Positions 34,001 through 46,000 of a stretch of 64,000 bases of DNA are shown here, piece after piece; the stretch's first letter is position 1, and every line of letters begins with the position of its first letter. A program made the translations under genes and the position numbers. The stretch is from Tausonia pullulans (lineage: Eukaryota > Basidiomycota > Tremellomycetes > Cystofilobasidiales > Mrakiaceae). The notes below the pieces were generated by a model that saw nothing but the letters and a program-made list of their open reading frames with translations, made no database searches and was not told where the DNA came from. The stretch is from positions 806,001 through 870,000 of the forward strand of contig OX637631.1 of NCBI GenBank assembly GCA_951802195.1, read 5' to 3'.

Positions 34001-35932
34001 GAGCGAGTCTGGTCCGTCGAGCGCCGATTGGGACGGGTGGAAGGCGCGTGAGTAGTGCGAGACGCCAAAGTCGGAGATCTTGACTGTCTTGTGGTCCGCG
34101 GACCAGAGGAGGTTAGCCGGCTTGATGTCGCGATGAATAATGCCTTGTCGGTGGAGATACTCCAGTCCGAGGACGACGTCGCGAAATGTACGTCGCGTTT
34201 GCTCTGTCGTCAACAGTGGCCGGTTCTCGTCCGTCTTCCACTTGACCTCACCACCCTCCATGTACTCGAGGACTGGCGGGACAGGAGAAAAGTCTCATCA
34301 GTAAATCTCCATCGTCCGCTGAAAGTGGCTCACTGCTCACCGAGAAAGATCTTGGGGTGGTCCTTGGCGTCGATGACCTCCCGCAGGCGGACGACATTGG
34401 GATGCCGGAGCTTCTTCAAAATCGCGATCTCCTTGCGCAGCCTGAGAGAGCACAAGGAAGGGTCACTCGTCGGAACAAGAAGGTGAAGAGGCGAGAAAGT
34501 ATGCGCTCACTTCTCCTCCATCGGCCCTGGCCCGTTCCCTCTTGAGGCGGCCAAGCTTGGCAGCCTCTTCTTCGGATGTCGGGGGACAAATTTGATAGCC
34601 TGGGGAACGTCACATGGTGAGTAAGAGGGCAGACTGGGGTGGGCAAGCGAGAAAGTTGCCAAAGTGACGCACCCAGTGCGAGCCATCCGTCTGATCCTTT
34701 CCGAGGCGGACAAAGCCGTGCTGGCCTCGGCCGAGCTCGTGAAGGATCACATACTGATTGACGCACTTCCTGCCCGAGGCCTGGTCGACGTGCGTTTGGA
34801 CGTGGCCAGTCTCAATGCTGTGCGAGGACGAGAGATAAACAGACAGACAAGGCGCGTGGGTGCATGTGCAATGCGTCAGTCAGCGGGGTGGGACGAATGC
34901 GAAAGTGCGCGCGCGGGGAAGGTGGAGAATTCAGAGGCGCGAAGTCAAACGAGAGGGCAAATCCAACACTTTCTATGGAATGTGGGGTAGGGATTCGAGA
35001 GATGAAGAGTGAGAAGGTTGGGCGTGAGAGAAGAGAAGGGCCCCCCATTTCGAATGAAGTGAGAGAATCCGTTCAAGTCGGTCCTCCTCCGTTCCGCACG
35101 CTCATGATGACGAACGACATGAGGCGCAGAGTCAACACCACCAGTGGGAGACGAGGAGCTAAACATGCAGGCATGCACCAGGGCCAGAGGGATGGAGAGA
35201 GAAACCCAAGGGAGAGGTCGAGAGGAGCATTCCCCGTCCCTTCTGCGCTCTTCTCCAGTCGAGACGGCCCGAACGCTCTATGGCTTCCCTCGTCTTCCTC
35301 GAGGTCCTGCTCCGACATCCTGGACTCGCCAGCGATCCAGGCCACATCGCTTGATATCCAAGCCTCCTGCATCGCCTCATCGGGCCCAGACCTTGATGGA
35401 TTCCGGAGAGACACGCGTCCGCGCGCGCGAAAGAGAGGGATGGAATGAGTGGTACTTACACCTCGTCCCCAAAGGCGCTCCCGACCTCGCTCTCCTCCTC
35501 CGTCGCACCTCCAGCCTCGCTGCTGCCCCCCCAACCCCCACCTGCTCCCTCCGCGACGCTCCACTCCCTCGCCTTGCCTGCCGCCCGACCCATCGACGCC
35601 AACGGCCCAGGCTGCTGGTCGGCGACCGTTGTTGGTGGTGGCGCGCGAGGCTGCCAGGCACCCTCACCGCCAACACCTGTCCCTCGTCGGCCGGCGAGGA
35701 CGCGGAAGCCCAGGGTCGGAGAAGTCGACGGTGCGGTCGAGATGGAGCTGGAGCTCGCGTCAGCCGCTCCTCCAAAGTCGTTGGACCGGAGACGAGGTGG
35801 AGGCGAGGCGAACCAGCGTGCTGCGTTGGAGGAGGACGAGGGGGGAGGCTCGCCTCTAGAAATTGCTGGCGGTGATGTTGGTAGGACCAGTATAGGTGGC
35901 GAGGCCGACGACGACGAGGGCTCGGAGGCCAT
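31021..35932 (-). CDS. Ser/Thr protein kinase, Sak1/Tos3/CaMKK-like
   Basis: Resembles kinases upstream of AMPK/Snf1 (yeast Sak1/Tos3/Elm1, fission yeast Ssp1, mammalian CaMKK). Exon 1 (35460-35932) encodes a disordered head, MASEPSSSSASPPILVLPTS. After a 642-nt intron, exon 2 (34673-34817) gives VNQYVILHELGRGQHGFVRL, the glycine loop. The next exon gives AIKFVPRH with the ATP-binding Lys. Then come LRHPNVVRLREVID, YLHRQGIIHRDIKPANLLW (catalytic HRD and Asn), ISDFGVSHYSRAF (DFG), AGSPAFFAPELCYNG (activation loop), VWALGVTLYCLLFARVPFEA and ETRIKLEQI. An insert rich in Ser and Pro lies between the activation loop and NAIDVWALG. After HPWVLRGIPNVDEWLL, which marks this kinase group, a tail of about 780 mostly disordered residues follows. 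The stop is at 31021-31023. Confidence 0.9.
34818..35459 (-). other. 642-nt intron of the kinase gene
   Basis: The intron runs from donor GTAAGT (35459) to acceptor CACAG (34818). It is about ten times the usual intron length here. It holds no gene that I can support; open frames inside it have no domain match. It could hold a regulatory element or a small RNA. Confidence 0.7.
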
Positions 35933-37139
35933 CTGCGAGGGGTAGAGACGCTGCTGCTGCTGCCCAGACGACTAACTCAACAGCGGCGGTGACGACGAGT
36001 GTTGGAGGTGGCTGTGTCGAGGAAGGCAGAGGTCGGTTGCTGTCAATCTCTTGGCTTGTGGAGAGGAAGAGCGAACGGGTGTGTAGAAGTGTGGGTGTAG
36101 GGTGAGCGCGATGGTGGTCGGGAAGGTACGTCGAAGGGTTGAAGGGTCGAGGCAGGCGAGGTCAATGAGTCGACGACCACGCGCCGAGTTGCTCTGACGA
36201 CCGGCCTCGGCGCTTCTCCAGCATCAGACGGATCTCTCTGTCTCTCTCTTTTCACCTCCGCTCCACCTAAGCCCTTCGCGAACTTCAAGCCCTCCAGGTT
36301 CGCGATTACCTAGGCCTGCATCGAGTTTGTTCGGCGTCACTTGAGCGCGAGACCGCCAACGCCTTTCTGCGTCAGCAAACGGCCAAGTGAGCAGGTCGGT
36401 CCTTCCCCTCCCTCCCCCGTCCCCGGGTGAGTACCACCCTCTGTTCGGCCATAGGGAAGCAGGCCTCCCTCGCGGCGGGTGCGTCGTCTGCCGCGCTCTC
36501 AGATGGCGCGTCGATGCGTCGTCAGGCGGCCGTGCCCTCAAGCACGGCTGAGCCCGCCCCTGTCCGACGGTATGGCTAACAGCAAGAGTGGAGATCCAAA
36601 GCGGAGAGTTGTTTCATCTCGCTCGATGACCCTTTGCTTGGACTTCCTCTTTCCCGCTCGTTCGCTCACTCTAGCTTCCGACTCATCCAATTGCCCTTAC
36701 CACTTGACCCCTGGCAGCCGGCCGCGTTTGTCCGGCCGGCGGTGTTCACGCCCGCGCGGACTTTATTTCGGAGGAACGAGCACAATATTGCATGGACGCT
36801 TGGCGACGAATCTTAACAATCAAGCATGTATAGATGGAGACAGATCATTCCCTTGCTCCCGCCTCCCTCCGCGAAGAGAGGGAGCGCAGCCTCGCCCACT
36901 CTCGCAGCCTCAGCCTCTCGTGGTGCACGCCAAGAGCGTGTCGCCGTATTTGGCTTGATAATATGTAGTCGTCCGGCAACGGGCGGTGAGCGAGCGCAGT
37001 CTCCCAGTGGTCCGCCTGGCAGAGGCACAATAGACCACATCGGTAGATGAAGATTGATGGCGCCGCTGTTCTGCGGGGCAGAGACGAGGTCTGTAAGATG
37101 TGACAGAGAAGGCCGCCTGACCAAACCACGTACCTCCTT
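35933..37139. other. Intergenic, kinase promoter and RRM-protein 3' region
   Basis: These 1.2 kb lie upstream of the kinase start. CTG-type triplets (gctgctgctgctgc) occur close to the kinase ATG. I see no gene or RNA. Confidence 0.45.
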
Positions 37140-39620
37140 TCAACCTCTCCCAAGCAATCGATCAACATACGCCCACCCGGGCTGTTCGTCCTTCCAAACC
37201 ATCCTCTCCACCTCTCCAACTTCCCTTCTTTCCTCCTTCAGCGCCCTCTCTACCTCCTCCCTGCTTCTTACCTCGCCAAGCGCCCTCAGCGCCACCTCCC
37301 TTTCCCACTCCACCTCCTTCATCGCCCGTACAGCCTCGTCCCTCCCTCGCTCAGCGATGAGCACCCGCCCAGCCAGAGCAAGACAGTCCGCCTCAGTGGA
37401 CTCGAGACGGGCGTATATTTGGACGGACTGGTCGCGTGCATCAGCGAGGAGGTGCTCGAGCTCATGGAGGCGCGCGAGAAGGGCGACGTCGCTGCGTGGC
37501 GGAGGTGGAGAGATGGGGGCGACAGTTGGGACAACGTCTGGGATAAAGAGAGACAACGGCGGGTCGGGATGGGGCGGTGGCTGATGTAGAGTTGACGAGA
37601 ATATTGGTGAATCGTTGGAAAAAGATGGATAGGAGAAATGTATGCGCCCCGACGAGGCCGGAACGAGAGGTGGTGGAGGGGAAAGTGCAACAGTACCAGG
37701 AGCAGGGGCAGGCGTCAAGGAGGCACCAAGGGCTGCAAACGCAGGATCCTCCGGGGCAGACAGCCATTGCCCTTCAGAGCTGAGAGTCTGTCGAGCCTTC
37801 TCCGGCTTGACAGCTGTGGCAGCAGCCCTGGTCATGCTGATGGACGTGTCTACCCTGGGACTGGAAGTGTGGCTGTCAAGATGCCCCTTGTTGACGCTTT
37901 CTGCATGCGGCTGGGGCGGTGCCTTTGTTGATAATATGCGAGAAGGAGGAGGAGGAGGAGGAGGAGGAGAAGGAGAAGGAGGAGGAGGTGGTGGTGGTGG
38001 TGGAGGTGGAGGTGGGGGATGAGCCGAAATAAAGGCAGGAAGTGTAGCAGCGGCAACGACAAGATGAGGGGAGACGAGTGGTGGAGGCGGGACGGGGGGA
38101 GGCGTGTAACGAGGAGGCGGAGGTCGCCGGCCTTCGGGCTCCTCCCAGTCTCCAGGACGCTTTGTGCCTCTCAATGGTTCTGGGTCGTCCTCGTCGTACG
38201 GAAGATATGTTGTTGTCGAGGCGAAGGAAGAGGCGGGGGGGTAGATAACCCTGTTCCGTAGCGGGTATAGCTTGCCAGGCAGAGTTGGAGCAGCGCGCTC
38301 GGCCTCGGTCGCGGACTCGTATCTGTAGGGAACATGATCAGGATTTCGGTGAGACGCGCAAGAGCGAGAGAGAGACGAGCGTACTTGAACCACTCATTGC
38401 CGGTGGGCTGCATATAAGGAGGCCGGAAGGGAGAGCAAGGGTCAGCGCGTCAGTCTTCATCTCTGGCTTCCCGCGAGCTCTGCTACAGACAATGTTGACG
38501 TTGGTTCTGTAGCCGTCCTTTTGCACAGGAAATCTCTCGATCAGCGAACAGGGCGGGTAGGAAGTGCCAGCAGCCAATGAATCACCTTCTTGAACCACTT
38601 GCTCCAGACACCTCGATTGATCACAACTAGAGGAAAGTATCTATCAGCTTGATTGCAGAGAGAGATACAAGAGCCAGCAACAGACCGTTGCGATCAAAGA
38701 GCTTCATCACGAGGTCGACGGTCCGGTGGTCGCTGAACGTTACGTAGTAATTGGTCTTTTTGAGTCGCGACGACTTCCAGCCCTACAGTTGTAAAAATGT
38801 CAGCTCAGCAGACTAGAGCGAGCAAGAAGAAGGGGCTATCATTCACTTGGACTTTGACCCTGAATCAGGACCAAAGCGGAGGGAGAGGAGGGACGCAGCG
38901 ACGACGCGACCTGTCAGTTCGGCGAAAGGCGGACAGGACAGCTCCCCACCGATCCGCACTCACATTCCTCCGTACTGCGCGAAGAGCAGACGGACGTCCT
39001 CGTCCTGGCAGCCGTCCGGAACGCTTTATGAAGTCGTCAGTCTCCCGAAGACGCGAACAAGCTCGGCCGACTGACTTAGACACCCGGATGACGGGTGGGT
39101 CGTCCGTCGGAAGCCTGCTGCTAATTGTCCCACTGCCGGTGGTCTCGCCGTTGCTTTGGCCGCCGCTAGCACCTCCTGCTCGTTGCACCTCTCCACCGGC
39201 TCCCACTGAGTGCTGGGCAACTGGATTTGAATGCTGAATGTCTGGATCGCGCTGCGGCTGCGGCTGCTTCTCGCCTCCCCGCTGAGGGCCGCCGGTGCCG
39301 TAGTGCGCGCTGCCACTTGCCGTCCCTTTGTTCTGGCTAAGCCCCCTAGGTCCAGGCCCAGCCTTGACAGGTGGTTCTTCCTGAGGTAAGCCAGTTCTTC
39401 CGGGAGTAGTCGATGTCTGCGTCTTTGCGACCTTGCGTTTCTTCGAAGCCGGTGACGACGAGGACGACGAGGCGATTACGGAAGTCGGCGTCGCGGGCTT
39501 CGTGTCGGTCATCTTCGCCGGAATCGAAGAAGATTGGGGGGGCTTGCTGGCTTGCTTGAGGGGCTTTTCGGGGAGCTTTCCGACCGGCTTCGCGGGGACA
39601 GGGTTTGGTAAGTCGCCCAT
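37140..39620 (-). CDS. RRM-like protein with polyproline tract and C-terminal coiled coil
   Basis: The family is not recognised, but the order of parts is clear. A disordered head (MGDLPNPVPAKPVGKLPEKP) runs to PVIRVS. A short RRM-like fold follows when small exons are joined: VIRVSNVPDGCQDEDVRLLF, AQYGGMVKVQGWKSS, RLKKTNYYVTFSDHRTVDLV, MKLFDRN. Its strand-helix order fits an RNA-recognition motif of the divergent kind. The MVKVQ strand comes from a 13-nt exon at 38847-38859. Then NRGVWSKWFKK, DGYRTNVNIV, PTGNEWFKYESATEAERAAP, a long Pro run at about 37945-38020, and a coiled coil (ERGRDEAVRAMKEVEWEREV) ending WAYVDRLLGRG. Binding of single-stranded nucleic acid is inference. The ATG at 39620 is the first in the frame. 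Confidence 0.68.
37941..38020 (-). repeat. GGA/GGT triplet tract coding polyproline
   Basis: A purine-rich triplet repeat on the plus strand, reading as CCT, CCA and CCC codons on the gene strand. It encodes about 24 Pro broken by two Ser. It is a candidate site for length variation. Confidence 0.8.
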
Positions 39621-39970
39621 AGTTGGAGTCGGAGGACTAGAGGGAAGGCCAAGGAGACGCGGCGAGGAGAGGCAAGAGGGACGACTAGCAGCTGACCCGT
39701 GCGCTGATGTCACTTCACTCGACGACGCGTACCCGCAATTCAGGTTGTAATTTACACGTGCTTGAGGAGCCGATGTCCTTTTCTACAATCCTAGTCAGCG
39801 TGGCCGGCGGAGAGGAGTCTGGCCGATAGTGACATGATTTGTACACGCGGTCGCAATTGAGTTCTCCGGTTTGTCCCCTCTGATCGATACAACATGTATA
39901 GTAAGTGTAATATGTATAGTAGATAGGTTATGAAAGTATTCAAGAGACCACCAGGGGCTCCCTTTCCTTC
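39621..39970. other. Short intergenic region
   Basis: These 350 bp hold the promoter of the RRM-like gene and the 3' end of its upstream neighbour. The part near 39880-39930 is AT-rich with repeated tatgtatagta. Nothing else is seen. Confidence 0.45.
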
Positions 39971-41218
39971 TTAAAACTCCACGTCTCTCTCCTGGTACTC
40001 GAGAAGGACCTGCTGCGCAGCGCTGGGCTTCGTCTCTCGATACGCGAGGATGATGCTTTGAGCGGGCGTGAGTAAGCTGCTTGCAGCGCTACTTCGACTC
40101 ATCCCGCTGTCGTTGCTGCTCGTACTGCTGCAACTCGACTCGTTGGATGAGGTCGCTGAGAGCGAGCGGCGCCAGTTGGGAGATGTTGGTCGGGCTACGG
40201 TTGCTTGTGGCGGGATGGGCAAGGGCGTCGACGCGATCTGGTTGAGAAGGATGCCTCCAGAGTTAGCTCGCGGCCGGCTTCGTGGCTGAGGTGGCCGTTG
40301 ATGAGGCGGGAAGCCGAAGAGGTAAGGGAAGTGGAGGCGAGAGTATATGATGAGCCTCGCGCCGGTGTTGGTCTCCTGCAAAGCGTAAGGGCGCAGCACC
40401 AGGTCAGAATCGCTACACTGAGAGCCGAGGGAGGCAAAGAGCGCACCTTTTCCCTCAGCATGTCGACTTCAACGATCATCTCAAGCAGCCGAGCGTGCTT
40501 CACTGCCTGAGATGTGAAAGGGTCCGAGACGACGGCGTTGACGGCCTCTTCAATGCACGGCAGCGGCAGGCACCGGAATGTATGGAAGCCGGACGTGACG
40601 AGCTTGGAGCGGGCGTTTGGGTCAAGTGCAGCAGCGACGGCTACGAGGAGCGGTCGTGCCTGGCAGAACGGATGAGTACATGGATCAGTCTTCAACCGCG
40701 CGTGCGTCATTGAGGAACGTCCGACGCCGTCAACTCACCAGCCACAATTTCCAGCATAGCAAGCTGAATGCCCCCCGAATGGGTTTCTCCGTCCGAGCCA
40801 TCATCATGAGGCCGATGACATAGTCCGCGAGCCAGCCTTCCTTCCTTGCCTGAGCTAGCGACCCGGCGAGATCGTCGCCGAGGAGGGGGAAGCCTGCTTG
40901 CACGCGCTCGATGGCCGGACCGAGGTCTTGCCGAGAGGCGATGGCGTCGAGGACGTCGCCGAGGAGGGCCTCGGTTGCCCGATGAAAGCGGGAGCGATGA
41001 GGCGAGCAAGGAGAGAGAAGCGAGGAGGAGTGAGGCTGAGAGAATGAAGACGAGGTTGAGGAAGACGAGGTTGAGGAGCTGGTGGCGACGGCGATGCTCA
41101 GCTGGAGGTAAGTGGAGGAGCTCGGTCAACATGCTGATGCGTTTGAAACGGCTAGACAGACAGCTCAGCTCACCCGCTTGCTCGAAGGCACACTGAGTCG
41201 AGAGAAGAGGCCGTTCAT
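39971..41218 (-). CDS. Conserved-looking hypothetical protein, about 350 residues
   Basis: I do not recognise the family. The first exon encodes MNGLFSRLSVPSSKR, ending at GTGAGC. The second, after an acceptor near 41100, reads LSIAVATSSSTSSSS then TEALLGDVLDAIASRQDLGP, AIERVQAGFPLLGDDLAGSL and EGWLADYVIGLMMMAR. The next gives ARPLLVAVAAALDPNARSK, FRCLPLPCIEEAVNAVVSDP and KHARLLEMIVEVDMLREK. The last gives NTGARLIIYSRLHFPYLFGF, a Ser-rich stretch and QVLLEYQERDVEF. The middle looks alpha-helical and folded; the end is disordered. Its promoter faces DDB1 across 1.8 kb. Confidence 0.62.
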
Positions 41219-43034
41219 CGCTGGCCGTTCAGTTGGCCGTGGGTGGAGGAAGCGAAGGAAGGAAGATGAAGGGAGAAAGAGGAGCAACGGAGAATAGAGT
41301 GCGAGCGGAGTCCGCCGGCGTGTGCGCGTTGCCACGAGGAGCCGAGCTAGGGGAGGGCGATCAAGGGCAGCAAGGAGGAGGTTATAGGGGTGGTAACAGC
41401 GACGACGAGGGCGCTGCTTGGAGCTGGTTTTGCTCTCCTCCGTAGCAGGCTAGGGTGGTGGTCGGAGGGCGGATGAGAGGGAAGGAAAATGAAGGATGCC
41501 TCGACGTCACACCTTGGTCAAAACGAGGTGCTCACCCCCTTCATCTCGCCGGATTCGGACTAAGAAGGCTGGTCCCCCTCGAGCTGCTGAAACTTTTCCT
41601 ACTGCCTTTGTCGCCTCCTAGACGATATCCTGGCAGGCACGCGACGATCCTCCTATATAATCGGCTCGGTTGATCGCTTTTCATCCTTCGATGCTGGGTG
41701 CATTCGCGTGCGCGCGCAAGCATATAAAGTCCCCCGGCTGAAGCGAAGATGAGACATAGGCGTACAAGCCTTGTTTCATCCGCACAAGCTAACCTTTACA
41801 CGTGTCGGCCGTCATGTTGTAGGCTTTGGATCTTGTGTTCACTGGCCGACTGTAGTAAACAGTTGGGAAGGAGGGCCGCGCCTTAGGACAGGGTTTGCGA
41901 GCCAGAACGATCGCGCGCTCCTCATCATTATGCCCTTTCTCCACAAAAATTTTTTCCTCAACGATCCGTCACCATAGATACGGTGCACGCGTGTCACCGC
42001 CTATCGCCTCTGGTGTATAAATCGGGGTGCGTAGGAGGTGTCAGATTGTGGCTATTGTTCAAGATTTTCATTCTTAAAGACAAATGTTTGCTTGAACCCG
42101 CCCGCATTCAATCACGCTTTTATGTTACCTGGCGATTGATAAATCGACTTTGATTCATTATTTTTTGCTGCGGTTGAGCTTTCCATACATCAACCTCCTC
42201 CTGTCGTCTGAATGCTAAGTTGGCGGGTCTGCTCCTCTAACTCGAAATCCAGAGAGCGAAAACGGCGCATTTCTCCAAGGAAAAAACTGTTGTAGCAAGT
42301 AATCAAATACAGACTCATCGACCAGAGATCGCAAGAAACGCATCAGTGCGTCAACTCATCCGCCTGCTTTGCCTCACACACGTCATGTCAACGCTTCCTC
42401 GCGACCCTTCTCGGAAGCGGAACAAGACGAGTAAATATGACAAAGTGATGCGTTGTTGTTTCAGGGTAAGGAACGAGACGGAACGTTGAACACATGAGCA
42501 GCTATTGCGTTGACCTTTCCCCAGGACCCAGTCCACCTGGCGAGCGAAAGGTGGCGTGAGGCGCGTCACGTCAACAGAGGGGCCAAGGGCTGCACGCACG
42601 AAAATGAGGTCCCTCTCGATGGACTTCATCTCGCATGTGAACGCGATCTGGTGGCAGATCAAAACATATGAGAGAACACGGCAAGAGATCTCGTCGAGCT
42701 CAAAATTAATTGTCGGGGGTCGGGGGACGAAGGCAAGTCTCGAGAGAGCGAGAGGTCGACGCATATCGTCAGGGGTGTTGGACGCGGTGCTCAGCCCCCG
42801 CGGAAACCTCCTGCTCAGGAAAAGGACCATCAAGGAGAGGACATAAGTAAGAGAGTTCGCACACGCTTGGCGGATTCTGGATCTGGTGTTGCTTGCTCCC
42901 GACGATGCGCATTGGCCGCTCGGGGCGCCCACTCAGCTCGCCCTCGTCGGCCACGCTGACCTCCACTTCCCTAGACCGCCTCGACGGCATCTATCTTTCA
43001 CAGCCTGACGGGCCTTTCTCACTTGCCAACCGTC
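41219..43034. other. Divergent promoter region, 1.8 kb
   Basis: Lies between the start of the hypothetical gene (-) and DDB1 (+). It includes a relatively AT-rich part (about 42040-42320). An open frame of 193 codons sits at 42351-42932 (-), but I see no domain in it and do not call it a gene. Promoters for both genes should be here. Confidence 0.45.
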
Positions 43035-46000
43035 ATGGAGTACATCGCAACGGTGAGTTTAGCCAATGACCTGCTAGACTTTGTCCACCACTCTCGAGCG
43101 AGACCTACCCCTCCCTCAATGGCTAGCATTAGTCTCAACCGCCGCTCGGCTGCCTCGCTGATGCTAATACGCTCACCCGTCATCGGCGACTTGACCATCC
43201 ACTGATCCTCGCTTGTGCTTTCCCCCTCTGCCTGGACAATTCACCCAGTCCAACCCGCCGGGCTCGGTCTCGCACTCCTTTCGCTGTCACTTCACCTCGA
43301 CCTCGCATGAATCGCTCGTCATTGTCCACCCTTCCTCCATCGAGATCCTCGATCTCCTCCCGACGGGACCCTCTCCAGCCCTCACGGAGCCCTATAGCCT
43401 TTATGGCCGTGTCCTTGGAGCCGATCACGTCTCGCTTTTACCGCCTGCTTGCGCACAAGCTGCTAGGTCTGCCCCCGTCGTGCCGCCGGCGACATCCGCC
43501 AATACCGTGTCCGTCGTGCCCTCGCTCTTGGTTGTCCTTCTCGACGCACCGAACCCGCTTGTGCTCTTTCTCAAGTGGGTCGATGGTGCAATTGAGGCCA
43601 TCGAAACTGTCAGCATCGGCCGGGCGATGGGTGCGAGGGAGAGCGAGTTTTGGCAGGGCGTCATTGTTGACCGGGAGCGAGCGATCGTTCTTTGCCACGT
43701 CTGGACCGGCTCGCTCACCTTGCTTGCGATGGGTGAAGAGGAGTCTAAGAAGGAGAAGAAACATAGCAAGAGGAGAGGGAGTACTATCGCGAAGAGTGGC
43801 GGGACGGTGGTAAGGGCCAAGTTCGATGTCGCGTAAGTCCGCTATTGCTCTCACCCGGAGGGAGAAGACGAGCGAAGCAACATCGAGCTGACTTCTCTGC
43901 TCACGTCATAGCATCAAGGCCCTCAATCTCCTCTCCCTCGAAATTCTCAGCCCTCCCTCGCCCCCTCTTCCGACACCGAACCCTGACCCGACGCTCCTTA
44001 TTCTCTCCCTCTCCCCAACGCGTGCCCCGATTCTTCAATCGCACACGCTCTCCATGTCGAATCGAGAACTCTCTCCGACAGACGACGAGCCCCTCCTCTC
44101 GGTCCACGTACCAGACACGACTGCAATGATGCTCGTCTCGCTCCCCGCTGGAGGCGTTCTCGTCATCGGAGAGTCCGAGCTCAGGGTTTTCGAAGTCGAT
44201 GAACGGGAGGCGGTCGCTGCGGGTGTGGGGCCGGACAAGGATGTCAAAGACAAGGGAAAGACCAGTGCGAAGAGGCGGAGGAGCAGCACTCTCACGTCAG
44301 CGGGATCGGGGGTGGCTGGCTTGGGCGGGTTCCGAGGCGGTCCTCGAGTCAGAGGCGTGATGGCTTCCCTGTCGACTGTCCGAATGGCGCCGCTAACTGC
44401 GTCAGTCAACTCTCACGCTTTATGCTCGTAATCCTTTGGCACGTATCTGACTGATTCGATTTTTCTCCAGCTGTGAGATCCTTGACTCAAATGAGCGTTC
44501 AACCCGTCTTCTGCTCGGCGACTCGAACGGCCAGATCATCCTTGTTGTCATGGCGCGATCCTCAATCACCCATCGCATTGACAAGATCTTACCGGTCCCT
44601 CTAGGCAACGTTCGTCTCTCTCCTGTGATCCTCCCACATCTGGAAGCTAGCCCACACTGAGCTGTCTGTCCCTTTGCAGACCTCGCCCCCCACCTCTCTC
44701 ACCTACCTATCGGCCGGCCGACTCTTCGTCGGCTCCCATTTTGGCGACTCGGTCATCGTCTCTCTCCTCCAAAAGGCCATTGCATACAAGGGTTCTTTCC
44801 TCTCTGCTCCTTCAACTACCATTACCAACCTCGCGCCGATAGTCGACTTTTGGCGAGGCGACGAGGGCGAGGTCGTTACTTGTTCGGGAGGTGGTAACAG
44901 CGGCAGTCTTCGCATCGTCCGGCGCGGCGTTGGGCTAAGCGAGGAGGTGGTTCTTGAGGGTTTGAACGATGTGGAAGGCATTTGGTGCCTCACTGCTTTT
45001 GACCAGTGAGTACCCCTATCTCTCGTCAAGGCCCAGCTTCGGTCTCTGACTCACCGTTTCCTCTCCACCAGGCCTAACCAGCATAATCTCATCCTCGTCT
45101 CAACGTTCACTTCGACCACTCTTCTATCGGTCGGTTGCCCGGCCTCAAGCATGCCAGGCGACTCCGAGGATGTCACTGTCCTTCCTTCCTCGCACGCCGG
45201 CTTCGACCGATTAACTCGCACCATCGCCGCCGGCAACTGCGGGCGCTTCCACGCAGCTCAAGTCGTCAAGTCTGGCATCAACATCGTCTCGCTAGATGGT
45301 CAGGCTCAGGAAATGACGTGGTCGAGCCCATTCGAGGTCGTCGTTGCTGCTGTCGAGGGCGACATGATTCTCCTGGGACTCAGGGGAGGCAGGCTTGTCA
45401 GCGTGAAGCTCGACAACGGAAGCTTGGTAAAACTCGGGTAAGTCGCTGACTGCTCTGTTTGTTGAGGCATGTGATTGACCGTCGACCGTCTCGCCAGTGA
45501 GAGGTCGTTCGACGCTGAGATTGCCGCCGTCACCCTCATCTCCGGATCGATTGGAGCCCTCGCACTTTGGAACAACACCGTCTCGACATTTCACACCTCC
45601 ACCCTCGAGTGTATATCCATGTTGACTCCCGCCCCGACGTCCCTCCCTCGCTCGCTCATCTTTGGCGATCTCGGCGGCAAGCCTCAACTTTTCATCGGAC
45701 TCGGCGATGGCTCTCTCGTGATCTACGACGTCGACCCTTCTACAGGGGCGCAGAATGAGGGAGGCGGAGGTGGTGGCGCAGAGGCTCGCACCATCTCGCT
45801 CGGCACGACAAGTGTCCAGCTCGGTCGACTCGTTAGCACGGACGGCGAGCGGTCGATCTTTGCTAGCTGCGATAGGCCCGCGGTGCTACATGACGACCAT
45901 GGACGGTTGTCATACTCAGCTGTGAACCTCAAGGTCAGTCATCGAATAGCTCGGAGGCCAGATGACGTCTGGCTGACGGGCAATCTGCTATCTCAAAAGA

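Noticed and set aside
37140-38393. Starting the RRM-like protein at the upstream codon of the long final exon
   Set aside because: It would drop the RRM-like exons, whose joins are in phase, and the first codon would lie inside an intron.
42351-42932. 193-codon open frame on the minus strand between the hypothetical gene and DDB1
   Set aside because: No domain, odd composition, no clear splice partners; long open frames by chance are common in this GC-rich DNA.
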